Shown here: one piece after another, positions 1-10,300 of the stretch
Layout: each line of letters starts with the position of its first letter
Position numbering within the stretch: position 1 is the first letter of the stretch
DNA from: Polytrichum commune
Lineage: Eukaryota; Streptophyta; Polytrichopsida; Polytrichales; Polytrichaceae
NCBI GenBank assembly: GCA_950295325.1
Contig: OX485808.1
Span: 27,488,527 to 27,548,526 of the forward strand
Direction of reading: 5' to 3'
DNA length: 60,000 nucleotides
The notes under the pieces: generated by a model
The model's database searches: none
Seen by the model: only the letters and a program-made list of their open reading frames with translations
Told to the model about the DNA's origin: nothing
Position numbers and translations under genes: made by a program

Positions 1-19
1 AGAACTTGGGGGGGCTACA
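1..19 (-). repeat. Start of the 3' LTR (cut by the window edge)
   Basis: The complement of 19-1 reads TGTAGCCCCCCCAAGTTCT and is identical to the first 19 bases of the 5' LTR (17295-17277). It directly follows a polypurine tract. The rest lies outside the window, so LTR-LTR divergence and the right-hand target duplication cannot be read. Confidence 0.93.
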
Positions 20-38
20 TTTTATCCCCCTCCCCCAG
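20..38 (-). other. Polypurine tract
   Basis: On the minus strand this reads TGGGGGAGGGGGATAAAA immediately before the TGTAG of the 3' LTR. That is the expected position and composition for the plus-strand DNA primer of reverse transcription. Confidence 0.9.
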
Positions 39-64
39 AAAAGAGCATGTCCCTATGCTCTTCA

Positions 65-2866
65 CTACTCTGGCTGGAGAATTGTGCGTGAATGTGGAGT
101 ACCGAATCGCCGTGTCGAAATTGTGGACTCCTTCTGCCCGATCACTTTCAGCACGTAGTCCTTAATCTGAGGTAATGTGTATGGACCAGGTAGTTGATGT
201 GGGTGTCGTTCCCGCAGCCACATGAATTGTTGTACCGCTTCGTAGCAAATGGTGGTGTCCTCGGTGGCGAGGGTCTTCAATGCCTGATTGAAGGTGATGG
301 GTTGGTTTTTGATTGATTCCTTGATCTGATGAAAAACATGATTTGGATATGGCTTCAAGGTTGGTAATCGGGTTAGGGGGGTGTGGCTGTAATAAGAAGA
401 GTGGTGATGGCTGATAAAACTAAGAGCGCGTAGTACAAATCTACCAATGTAGAATGGTGGGGATCCAGTTATCAGCTCCATGGTCCCTACAGGTAACCTC
501 ATATCACCCTTAACCCACATGAATGCGAGGGTGTCTCGTGCGGTGGCATTGGCATTAGCCCAGAGTTGCTCGAACTGGGGCTTGGAAAGGGTAACGCCTG
601 TTTTGAGGACTGGTACCTGGGCAATCAGCAAATTGAGCCCTTTGAGGGCGTGGTAATACTGCATTACCGTGGTGAGGGGGGAAGTGTTTGTGGTAAGTTG
701 CTGATAAATGGTGGCCTTTGGAGATGTGGCCGATCTCGGAATGTCCACTGAGTTAAGCGTCTCCTCGCTCAGATCCAGAGGACCCTCCATGGTTCGTTCG
801 ATGGTCAGCTGCAATTCATCCCGTTCCCTTGCGAGGTGGCGGAGTTCTGTTTGTAATTCAACCACCGATCGTTGCTGGAATTCGGCTGGGTTCCTCATTT
901 CTTCAACCATGGAGTAAAGTGAAGATGTGCCTATTTTGGTGGTGCTACCGCTTGCCTGCGGTGTTGCCTCACCTGATCTGGGTGTGACTGGGGTGGTGTT
1001 GAAGGACACCTTTAGGCACTGACGGAGTTCTTCTTCCAGGGAGACCAAGTGTAAGGTTTGTTTGTCGTGCTCAGCTTGTAAAGCTGTACATCTCTGTTGG
1101 GTGGCCGTTAACTCTGTCTGTGTGGCTTCAGTCTCATGTCGCTGCTTGGCCAGTTCGTCCGTCATCTGGTCATATTGTGCTTGTTGAGCTCTTTTTGCTT
1201 TTGTGAGAGAAGCTACTACCTCCTCTGCTGCAGTCAATTTGTCTTGAAGTTCAAAGGTTGTTTCAACCTGTTCTGCATAACCCTCATTGAGGGTTGCTAA
1301 CTCCTTATTGAGTTTCCTGATTTCCATGTGTAGCAGCCCCTTCTCCACTTCCTGCTCATTGGATGTGAGAGGTTCCTTCAACCTCTGACCCTGATTGTGA
1401 TGGTTGGTAGCCTCACCCTGTAACTTCTGGAATTCTTCATCCATTTCTTTGACAAATTTTGATCCAGCTTTACGGGTGAAGGTGATGAGCAATTGCTCTA
1501 ATCTGCGGTGAGTGAAACAAATCTGATTGATCATGCTGGAGGTGGTATCTGGTACTTGCCATTTTTCTGCTGTCTGAAGTACTCTCCTTTTTGGTGGTTC
1601 ACCCTCTGGTTCGGTGTCCTTGTCCACTGGTGCGTGGTTGCTGGACTGCTTGGACGGGTGGGAGGTAAGTCTAATCACCGTGTCCAATTTTCCACTACCT
1701 GACGCCTCCCCTAACTTCCTCTTTCGGGGTGGTGGTGCTCTTTCTGTCATGGTTAAACCTGCAGCAGTACCGAAACCTGCTGTCTTCCTTTCTTGGCTAC
1801 CCAAGAAATTTGCCTCATCAATAATGAGGGTGAGGTGAGGCCCAATGGCGGTCCTGATGACCTTGGCCTTATCCTCTTGCTGATGTCTATGCAAGGTGAG
1901 GACTTCTGCTTTGAGTTCATCAAAGAACTCTAAAGGCCAATCGACCTTTTCCCCGTTTAATGCTGCCAATACTAACTTTGCAAAGTGAATGGTAATGCTA
2001 TACTGGCTGGAAGTGTTAAGGCAGAAAAAAGAACTAAGAAGCCTCAAAGGTCTCTTTGATCCAGCCGCCTGACAATCACCCACCTTCACAGAGCTCTGGC
2101 CCTCTTGGATTGTTCTGAGAGAGGGGAATAATTCATGCAACTGCAACCCTTCTCCTTCATCTTCACCTTTAGGTGTTAAGCGGAAAAGTTTGAGGAACAA
2201 GTCTCTCCAATTCTCAGAAAACAGGGGCAGCAATTCACCTTTCAGTGTGACTTGTAATGTATCTTCTTGCAGTGTGTTGATGGCCTCCGCAGCTCGAACT
2301 GGATGCATCACCCCCCACGGCACCTCGCACAAAAAATTCTCCAATCGAAGCTTGCGTAAAAAGGTAATCTCCTCCTTGCTGAATTGGGTGCTCTTGAATG
2401 CCGCATCCAAGTTGAAACTGAAAGACTCCATCGGTGTGTATGCCACCAATCCGTGCATCAATTTGAAGGTTGGGAAGTCCCTCAGAAGCTTGGCCGCTTG
2501 CTTAACCGCCTGAAGTAGAGTTTGTTGCCAAATGTGTTGCTTACACAAAGGTGGGTACAACTCACTATCTTCAGTGCTAAACCTGATGGTGGTTAAAGCT
2601 TCAAGTGCTCCTGTCCTGATCAAATTCCAAGCCTCACCCTGATGTGAGAGTTGTTTCTCTGTGTACACTGAATTTGTGGTGGTGTCCATGGTTACGAAAA
2701 TTCTGTTAGCTTGCTCAACTGGCTGAGTGGTGAGGGCGAGTAACCGTTTACAACTGCTGCACTTCAGCTGAAAGAATGGTTGAGGACAGAGTCGAGCTTT
2801 CAACCCTAAGCCCAGCGTTCTTGTTCTTGGTGCAGCCGTGCTGGCCTTTCGTGAACAAGCTGGCAT
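65..2866 (-). CDS. ORF3 of the gypsy element, env-position protein of unknown function
   Basis: An uninterrupted frame of 933 codons from the ATG at 2866. The frame is open a few codons further upstream with no ATG; an alternative start is the ATG at 2689. I do not recognise the family. The N-terminal part (about residues 60-400) is a mixed helical domain. Around 400-450 is a basic stretch (PPPRKRKLG) that could be a nuclear localisation signal. Residues of roughly 500-660 are a long coiled coil rich in E, Q, K and L heptads. The last 270 residues are less charged. I see no signal peptide or convincing transmembrane segment, so despite lying where Athila-type elements keep their env-like ORF, it does not look like a membrane glycoprotein. 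The ATG follows a CCACCTCAG sequence resembling a 3' splice site, so a spliced subgenomic RNA is possible (inference). Confidence 0.8.
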   Translation of the reverse strand: MPACSRKASTAAPRTRTLGLGLKARLCPQPFFQLKCSSCKRLLALTTQPVEQANRIFVTMDTTTNSVYTEKQLSHQGEAWNLIRTGALEALTTIRFSTEDSELYPPLCKQHIWQQTLLQAVKQAAKLLRDFPTFKLMHGLVAYTPMESFSFNLDAAFKSTQFSKEEITFLRKLRLENFLCEVPWGVMHPVRAAEAINTLQEDTLQVTLKGELLPLFSENWRDLFLKLFRLTPKGEDEGEGLQLHELFPSLRTIQEGQSSVKVGDCQAAGSKRPLRLLSSFFCLNTSSQYSITIHFAKLVLAALNGEKVDWPLEFFDELKAEVLTLHRHQQEDKAKVIRTAIGPHLTLIIDEANFLGSQERKTAGFGTAAGLTMTERAPPPRKRKLGEASGSGKLDTVIRLTSHPSKQSSNHAPVDKDTEPEGEPPKRRVLQTAEKWQVPDTTSSMINQICFTHRRLEQLLITFTRKAGSKFVKEMDEEFQKLQGEATNHHNQGQRLKEPLTSNEQEVEKGLLHMEIRKLNKELATLNEGYAEQVETTFELQDKLTAAEEVVASLTKAKRAQQAQYDQMTDELAKQRHETEATQTELTATQQRCTALQAEHDKQTLHLVSLEEELRQCLKVSFNTTPVTPRSGEATPQASGSTTKIGTSSLYSMVEEMRNPAEFQQRSVVELQTELRHLARERDELQLTIERTMEGPLDLSEETLNSVDIPRSATSPKATIYQQLTTNTSPLTTVMQYYHALKGLNLLIAQVPVLKTGVTLSKPQFEQLWANANATARDTLAFMWVKGDMRLPVGTMELITGSPPFYIGRFVLRALSFISHHHSSYYSHTPLTRLPTLKPYPNHVFHQIKESIKNQPITFNQALKTLATEDTTICYEAVQQFMWLRERHPHQLPGPYTLPQIKDYVLKVIGQKESTISTRRFGTPHSRTILQPE

Positions 2867-4419
2867 CTGAGGTGGCAACTTGGTAAGTTTTCTCCTTCCG
2901 ACCCTTCATTTGTTTGTGAGTTCTGTTTTAAGCTTTGACTAACTTTGTGTAAGTGGGCTGATGTAGGTACCCTGGTTACTCTTAAGTGGGATTCGCCCTT
3001 CGGGGCTTGAATCCCCATTTTTCTTGGGGTCCACTTGTTGGACCCCTCCAATAAAAACTAAATTGGAGTTGGGTTTTGTGTCATTAAACTGATTTCTTTC
3101 GTATGTTGGTATAATACTAAAATTCTCAAGTCCTATTCTGTTGGGTGATTTTTCCCATAGTCTTGGTATGTGTATCTTGAGTCTTCTTCAGTTCTCGTCG
3201 TAGAGTCTTGGTGGATGAAGTCCTGATGGATGAATTTTGAAGATTCAAAAAAAAAAAAAAAAAAAAAAAAATTCTGCCTTGGAGGCAAGTGTTGGTTGAA
3301 ATCCTAGTGTTTGTCAGTTAATTGGTTTGTTGATCTCTTCTTATTTCCTTGGATGAAGTTGGTATAAGTGCTTTTCATTCTTCCATGACGCTCCGTAAAG
3401 TTTTCGGGAACTGTGAGCTTCACCGGCTCAGCTGATGTATGTATAATTATTTACTGATTTCCCTTGGTCCTTAATCGGGTGACATCTTTGTTCTGCACGT
3501 AACCTTCCATTAATCTTCCTTCATATACTACCCTGTCTCAGTCCCTTAACTCGTAAGATTGGTCACTCAAGTCTAATTCCAACCTGCTAGAGGGCATGCA
3601 AAAACAACTTCCCTCGTTCATAATATCATCAGCACCCGTGTTTGCAATGTTCATCCATCCTCCGTGAAATTGGACTTTCATATAAAGTTTTAATCTTCCG
3701 TAGGTGTGACAGGCAAACGAAGTCTCAATTGGTTAACAGCCTTGCACAATTAACCTTCACCCATACCGTGGAACCAACTTATCCAAGTTTCCTTAATTCG
3801 TCCTCCGTTGGGGATACATGATTCTCTGCCCTAGAAAAGTTTTGCCTTCCTTTATTTAAGTGACACACAATCTGCCCTCGGAGTCACCATTATGTCCTTA
3901 CCGTATATTTATGGGTGATTGTGCCCATCCATTCGTAGACCTGGATTTTCATCTATTTCTGTTGGTTTCCTTCTTAATGGAGTCTGCTGTTCTTGTTCAA
4001 TTCTCACCTATCCATAAATTAATTCATCCTAAATGGTGTCCCTAAATAGTCCTAAACAATATCCCCAACTCTTTCCTGACTTCCTTCTTCAATGTTCATC
4101 CAATAGTCCGGTTATCATGTGATGGGGTCCCGCTTCTCTCTTCATTATAACATCATCTCTCTTGTCGTCCCAATACGTCCCTTAAGCCTTTAACCTGCTA
4201 TTGTGTGGTTTTGGTTGGAGTAATACATATTCTCAAAAGTTCCTTATAGAGTAAATAACGCTTTTCATTTAAGATCGTTGGTTGTTGTGGCATAATGAGG
4301 TTATAATTTCCTCCGTAATACCTTTTATCTGTTGCGATGATAAAAAGGCTCTCACTGGTTACTAATCCAGTGTACCGCCTAGGCGAGCTTTTTGCCTAGG
4401 GGTGGTGTGTGTGATTTTC
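2867..4419. other. Non-coding spacer between integrase and ORF3
   Basis: About 1.5 kb of low-complexity, T/C-rich (plus strand) sequence without a supported ORF. It contains a run of 25 A at 3247-3271 (T on the element's coding strand). It may hold the splice acceptor or promoter for ORF3, but nothing decisive is visible. Confidence 0.6.
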
Positions 4420-7131
4420 TTATTCGAGAGGATGCACCTCCCTACCCTCTTTCTCATGAGTAAGGTGTTTATAGGTATGGTCCGCATCCCTTTGTACTTC
4501 TCCATCCAAGGTTGGCTTCGGTGGTGTAATCACATTGGTTCTTCTTGGTTTGACCAAATCGTTGGTTGACTGAGTGCCTTTGGTCCCATGGTTGTGGAAG
4601 CGCGTTACACCTTGTTCCCATAACTTGGTGGGTTGCGCGTAATAACCTTCTAGCATGATACGATGTATCTCCAAGTCCTCTTCATCCAGAGTAGCTTGAT
4701 CCGGGTATGATAGGGGCTTGGTATGTGAGGTCGTCCCTTGGTCAGAGGGTTTTAATAAAGGCTTTGAAATATCCTTGCTTTTAGTTTGGGGTTTCTTTGC
4801 CTTAATCTCTGCTTCCAAAAGATGGCATGCTAGAATTTGTAAAGCATGAGCTTGGGGAGTCTCCGGTTCTTGATATGGTTTGAGTTTGTTCATGTTAACT
4901 CGCCCCAACTCTTCTCCTTGTAATGTGGTGACGTCCACCGATCCGTTGTCGTAAACTTGTTTAATCACGTATGGTCCTGCCCATCGTATTTTGAATTTGC
5001 CGGGGCCGGGTATTTTATGGCGTAAATGCCACAAGATTCGTTGGCCAGGGTAAAATCGTGGTTTAAGTGTGGACACTTGCTTCGATTCTTTCTCCAAGTT
5101 TGCAGACTTCTTAGCCCCATTTTGTGGTGGCTTGGTTGCTCCTTGTTTGCATTGGTGACCACGTGTCTTTGGTTTTGGATGGTCGTGTCTCTCTTTGCGT
5201 AAGGTTTGCATGTGTCTCATGTTTTCTTCCGCTTCGTGTCGGGTCAAATCCATAGTCCTTAGTTGTTCCATTCTCCTTTCGAGAATGGGATGAATTTCTT
5301 GACTCCGTTTTTGGTACACATCAGGGTGAAGGTAAGCCATAGGTAATAAGGCTTCCGTACCAAAAACTAATGAAAATGGAGTGTGCTTCGTGGTAACCTT
5401 ATAGGCTGTCCTATAGGCCCAAAGCGCTGCATGTAACTTGGTGTCCCAATCTGTTCGATTGGCATTCACCATCTTGGTCAAGGCAACTTTTATTACCTTG
5501 TTAGTACTTTCCGCTTGCCCGTTAGCCTGTGGGTAGTAAGTCGTTGATTTCCGATGTAAGATCATAAACTCTTGGGTGAGTACTTTGATAGTGTCATTAA
5601 TAAAATGACTCCCTTGGTCGCTCACGAACTCCAAAGGACATCCAAATTTAGTGATTATTTCTTCAAAGAGAAATTTGGCCGTGGACTTCGCCGTGTTATC
5701 CTTCAAGGCTCTGGCCTCCACCCATTTGGTGGTGTAGTCGGTAGCTGTAATGATATATCGATTTTTGGTGCCTTTGGCTGGAGGATTGACCGGTCCAATG
5801 AAATCCAAACCCCATTTTTGAAACACCTCATTAGGCATTGTAGGGTGTAAGGGTTGAAGGTTTGTGGATATTTTAGGGCCAACCCTTTGGCATATATCAC
5901 ATTGAGTGCAATATAAATGAACATCTCGCTTCATGGTGGGCCACCAATACAAAGCGGTCAAAATCTTGTGGAGGGTGATTCTAGCTGAAAAGTGTCCTCC
6001 GGCTATTCCCTCATGAGCTTCCGCAACGATAGCTGTAGTGACTGGTCCGGCCACGCATGTTCTCCGTATGCCGTCTGGACCTTCTTTAATGAGTGTCCCG
6101 TTTTGATTTAACATTAACGGTCGGCTACGTATTGCTATTTGTTGTCGTTGCGTAGTTGACGCCTCTGTGGTCAAGCGTCCATGTTTTAAGTAGTCAATGT
6201 AGGGGGTTCTCCAGTCTTGTTCGTTTTCCCCTTTTGCTGTGATCGTGGTGCACTCTACCATTCGCCCTGTGGTTTGCTCGGGCCAACAAATCTTGCAGTT
6301 TCTACATAAATAGTCAATATCAGGAGGGATTGTGGGCCACCAATATGGTCCCGTATTGACTTGTGAGGTTATCTCGTCCATTGAGAGATGTGGGCTCCCT
6401 TGATGGTGGATGGTCTCCAACCATTTAATCCCTTTGTCTTTGGAGATGCAAAGTTTAATGTCTCCATTTGTGAGTCTCCGTTTTAGTTTCCCCTCTTGTA
6501 GGAAGTACTGGGGTAACTCTTCACGTGACACACCCAATTCCTCGTGGAAGGCAAAATTGCTAAGTTCCATGGGGTTTTTGAGGTGCTGGATGATTGGTTC
6601 TCTCCAGTCACGTGCCTTCTGGTTCCTTAAGATAGTTCCATAGTTTTCAATTTTAAAACCTGGTAGTAAGGTATCCTGGTGCCTTTTGTATTCGTCGATT
6701 GTATATTCCACGTCCCGGGGAATATTTGGCCACCAATAGGGGCCTTTATGTATTTCTATGAATATTTCTTCTTTCGGAAGAGGAGGTACTTGATACTCAT
6801 AGATTCTTTTTACCCAATCAATGGCATCCTCCTTAGTGATGCACATTTTTACAATTCCATTTGGTAATCGGTATTTCAGACCATCTTCAGTTACGAAGTA
6901 AGTCTCCGTGTCGAAACTAGTTAACCCCAATTCCTCTTGGGTGTCAATATGGTTTAGTTTCTCGATGTTAGCTAGTTGTTGTATAACCAAAAGCCTCCAA
7001 TCTGGCGCATGTGTTGGTTTTTGCGCAACCAAGTCTGGAGTTTCCACTGGTTGTGTTCCCATTCCTCTGCAAGTTTTGCAATCTCTTAGATAGTTGCACA
7101 CATCAACTCCCCATGTTGGCCACCAATATTC
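4420..7131 (-). CDS. pol 3' part: end of zinc unit 5, units 6-8, integrase core and C-terminus
   Basis: This is the same reading frame as the upstream gag-pol ORF, separated from it only by the TGA at 7132-7134. It encodes the YWWP...C-x2-C half of unit 5, complete units 6, 7 and 8, and the integrase. Unit 8 is a canonical HHCC domain (AHE, GGHF, CTQC). The catalytic core shows D in GLDFIGP (about 5800), D in VSDQG (about 5615) and E in GQAEST (about 5505) with 35 residues between the last two, a classical DD35E. A GPY/F-type module follows (FKIRWAGPYV, about 4960-5000). The remaining roughly 150 residues are polar, with no chromodomain. The first ATG after the stop is at 7047, so without readthrough this half would need its own initiation; I take the stop as a late mutation. 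Confidence 0.92.
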   Translation of the reverse strand, partial: EYWWPTWGVDVCNYLRDCKTCRGMGTQPVETPDLVAQKPTHAPDWRLLVIQQLANIEKLNHIDTQEELGLTSFDTETYFVTEDGLKYRLPNGIVKMCITKEDAIDWVKRIYEYQVPPLPKEEIFIEIHKGPYWWPNIPRDVEYTIDEYKRHQDTLLPGFKIENYGTILRNQKARDWREPIIQHLKNPMELSNFAFHEELGVSREELPQYFLQEGKLKRRLTNGDIKLCISKDKGIKWLETIHHQGSPHLSMDEITSQVNTGPYWWPTIPPDIDYLCRNCKICWPEQTTGRMVECTTITAKGENEQDWRTPYIDYLKHGRLTTEASTTQRQQIAIRSRPLMLNQNGTLIKEGPDGIRRTCVAGPVTTAIVAEAHEGIAGGHFSARITLHKILTALYWWPTMKRDVHLYCTQCDICQRVGPKISTNLQPLHPTMPNEVFQKWGLDFIGPVNPPAKGTKNRYIITATDYTTKWVEARALKDNTAKSTAKFLFEEIITKFGCPLEFVSDQGSHFINDTIKVLTQEFMILHRKSTTYYPQANGQAESTNKVIKVALTKMVNANRTDWDTKLHAALWAYRTAYKVTTKHTPFSLVFGTEALLPMAYLHPDVYQKRSQEIHPILERRMEQLRTMDLTRHEAEENMRHMQTLRKERHDHPKPKTRGHQCKQGATKPPQNGAKKSANLEKESKQVSTLKPRFYPGQRILWHLRHKIPGPGKFKIRWAGPYVIKQVYDNGSVDVTTLQGEELGRVNMNKLKPYQEPETPQAHALQILACHLLEAEIKAKKPQTKSKDISKPLLKPSDQGTTSHTKPLSYPDQATLDEEDLEIHRIMLEGYYAQPTKLWEQGVTRFHNHGTKGTQSTNDLVKPRRTNVITPPKPTLDGEVQRDADHTYKHLTHEKEGREVHPLE
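5886..6216 (-). repeat. Zinc-module unit 8, the canonical integrase HHCC domain
   Basis: It opens with DWRTPYIDYL. H pair in AHEGIAGGHF, LYWWPTMKRDV at about 5930-5950 and CTQCDICQ, directly joined to the catalytic core. It matches the standard gypsy H2C2 consensus best, so it is presumably the parental unit. Confidence 0.92.
6217..6609 (-). repeat. Zinc-module unit 7
   Basis: 131 codons from DWREPIIQHL. H pair in IHHQGSPHLS, GPYWWPT at about 6335-6343, and the C pair in RNCKIC. Confidence 0.87.
6610..7002 (-). repeat. Zinc-module unit 6, ligands lost
   Basis: 131 codons from DWRLLVIQQL. The scaffold is intact (GPYWWPN at about 6728-6736), but the H pair is replaced (IYEYQVPPLP) and the C pair is replaced (DEYKRH). 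It is the only unit that has lost its metal ligands. Confidence 0.86.
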
Positions 7132-7395
7132 TCATGTGGCCACGGCCTTCCATGTTTCCATGGCGGCCAAATGAGGTTCAGTTTCTTCGTGAATCCTGGC
7201 CAAGTACATGGGTACGTGGGCCTCCGGAATGCAGCGTTGGTTATCCTTCCCACCTTTACGAATTCTTCGTAGAGTACCATTGGTAAACACAAAATATTTA
7301 TGGCTGTGTTCCACAGCCGTTTTGTCTCCTGGTGTTAAGTCTTGGGTAAAGATTTTCTCGCATGTTAAGTATTCCATATAGGGATGTCTCCAATC
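7003..7395 (-). repeat. Zinc-module unit 5, interrupted by TGA
   Basis: 131 codons from DWRHPYMEYL. H pair in IHEETEPHLA, YWWPT at about 7118-7126 and the C pair in DCKTC. The TGA at 7132-7134 stands two codons before YWWPT, where other units have the G of GPYWWP. All four ligands survive on either side of the stop. Confidence 0.88.
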
Positions 7396-10300
7396 CGTGG
7401 TGGGCGTTCCTTGGAATTCTTTCTTGCCTAGGTGTGATTGGTTTTGCTTGCCTTTTGAGTACTCCGGTTGGTTGCTGCAGGTCAAGCATTTATGATCGCA
7501 TAAGTTTTTAATGTCAGCTCCGCATGTGGGCCACCAGTAGGGTCCAAATGTGACTAGGTGCCACATCAACTCTATACTAAGGTGTTCTCCCGAGTCGGTG
7601 ATATGTAAGTCTTTTAAGTGCTCGTCGATTTCTCGCCCGGCAATACATATCTTAATGTCTCCATTTGGGAATATCTTCTTTAGTTTCCCTTCTTCGATGA
7701 AATATTCTTGGCTTTGATGGGTTATTCTCTTGTGTTGTTTTTTGGAGATACGGGGTCCTTTAAGGTATCCGTATGTGAGGTATTCCACCAATAACCTCCT
7801 CCAATCCTTGTTGTCCTGTGATTGTATGGCGATGGATCCACAAATTATATTATGGAGCGGGCGTTGAAATCGCGTGCGACAGGATGGGCAATCATACATA
7901 ATATACATTTGTATGTCGCTTAGTCCCATCGTGGGCCACCAACGGTTTCCTTGCAAACATCGTAGCCAAGTCTGTTGATCAGTCAGATGTCTCTGTCGGT
8001 ATACGTGCATTTTTCCAATCCAATGTTTAATTTGGTAATTGGCAATGCATATCTTTGTCATACCGTTTTTCTCGAGTTTTCGGAGCTTCCCCTTTTCCAA
8101 GGTGAAAATCTCACTATCTCGCATGAGTTCCCTCTGTCCTCTTTGGGTTTCTGCATCCATTTTGAATCTCCCATGAGCCATGTATTCGACAAGGGGTGTT
8201 CTCCAATCGTTGAAGGTTTCTTTGTAAGGGATTATATCCATCTGTTCATCAGCGGTTGAAGAACTTCCTGCTGTGGGTAACTCTTCTCCCTGTCCTTTAC
8301 ATTCGGTGCATAGCGTGATGAATAGTGCAATATCTTCCGCTAACGTCGGCCACCAATAAGGGCCTTGTAGCGCCAGTTGGCCGGTGGCTGTTACTGAGAA
8401 GTGTCGATTTTCCTTTATATGGAGGGTCTTAATGTAACTCCTCACATATCTCCCAGGTATACATTTCTTTATGATGCCATTGTGAAACATGCGATGTAAC
8501 TCCCCTTCCTTGAGTATGAAGAATCGACTGCGATATTCGATCAATCTTCTTTCCTCGAAGGGTAGGGAACTCACCCATGATCTACCGTACGTTTGACATG
8601 TTATATATTGGACATATGGAGTCGTCCAATCTGATTCCGCTTTTCCCGTCATATCCTCTTGTGCTTCTAAAGGTTGGACAGGAAGTGGGTCATCGTCGTC
8701 CTCAGAGTCATGTGGGGTGATGTCCCCAGTTACGTCACCTTTGTCTGACATCTTACATACTGAGCATTCATCGCAATACTCCAGTACGTCCCTCCTCCGT
8801 GTAGGCCACCAATAAGGTGCGCATAATGTATAGTGCCATGTAGTAGACAGATTGTAGTGCACTCCGTCTTGTTCATGAGCCTCACTTATAAGCTCCTCGA
8901 TGATGTCCCCGGCTACACATTCATGTATTTTGCCGGAGATACTAATTCGCATGAGCTTACCTTCGTCCAACATGAACGGCTCACTCAACTGCCTAATCCT
9001 TGTCTGTTCTTCTGGGGTAGCTAGAACGGACAACAATTTCCCGTGTGTAAGGTACTCGATAAAAGGTGCTCGCCAATCATCAAAAGGTTGCACATGTACC
9101 ATGAATAGACTTGCATCTGGGAATTGGTCTTCGATCCCTGAGGGATTTTCTCCACTTTCTATCCGTGATAGGTGGTCAGCCATTACATGGCTTCTCCCAG
9201 GTTTGTACACTACTTCAAAGTCATATTCTTGAAGTAATAACATCCATCTAGCAATTCGGCCAGATACCACCGGTCGGTTGACTAGATATAGTAAAGCTTG
9301 GTGGTCCACGTAGAAAACCACGTGGTTGGCCAGAAGATAATGCCTAAATTTGCCGACTGAGTAAATCATTGCCAAGGCTTCGCGCTCGGTGGTGCTGTAA
9401 TTCTTCTCGGCATTGTTGAGAAGTCTGCTGGCATAGTATATTGGAGAATCCCTATCTCCGTGTATGTTTTGGGCCAAGACTGCACCAATGGCTATGTTAG
9501 AAGCATCACAATGTACATGAAACTCCATAGACCAATTGGGGGTTATGAGTATAGGCGTAGTTGTGAGTCTTTTCTTCACCTCTTCAAACGCCTCCTGGCA
9601 AGCTTTAGTCCAGATGTATTTTTCTCCTTTCTTTAGGAGTAAGTAAAGTGGTCTGGTGACTTGTGCATACATCCAGATGAACTTCCGGTGATAAGTAGCT
9701 TGTCCTAAGAAGCTCCGGATTCCCCGCACTGTGGTTGGTGGAGGCAATTTTCCGATTACGTCCACCTTTTTGGGGTCCACTAACAAGCCTTCTTGGCAAA
9801 CCACATGTCCAAGGAGCCTTCCCAAATTTACACAGAAATAGCACTTCTCCGGGTTTAGGCTTACTCCGTTTTCACGGCACTTGATAAGGCATTTCTCCAA
9901 ATGCTCAATATGGTCCGCCTTGGTTCCATAGACGGTAAAATCATCTAGAAATACTTTCATAAACTTATCAAGGTAATCTGCAAATATTTTCATCATTCCC
10001 CTTTGGAATGTGGCTGGGGCACACATCAAACCAAAGGGCATTACTCGGTATGCGAAAGCTCCATACTCGGTAATAAAAGACGTCTTCAATTGATCCTCCA
10101 GTGCGATCATGATTTGGTTGTAACCACTGTACCCGTCCATCAACGTGTACATTTCATGTCCTGCAACAGCTTCCAAAATTGATTCGGTAAAAGGTAGAGG
10201 GAAAGGGTCTACCTTGGTGACTGCGTTGAGTTTGCGGTAGTCAACGCACACTCGTAGTTTCCCGTTCTTCTTTGGCACAATCACGATGGGTGACAACCAT

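Noticed and set aside
65-2866. ORF3 as a viral envelope glycoprotein
   Set aside because: Only the position suggests it. I see no signal peptide, transmembrane segment or cysteine pattern, and the protein is dominated by a coiled coil.
3247-3271. A25 run as the poly-A tail of an inserted retrogene
   Set aside because: There is no adjacent coding sequence or target duplication. It lies in the spacer of the gypsy element and is more simply a slippage-prone homopolymer.
4420-7131. The second pol ORF as a separate gene with its own start
   Set aside because: It is in the same frame as the upstream ORF and begins in the middle of zinc unit 5, so it is the continuation of one polyprotein past a stop.
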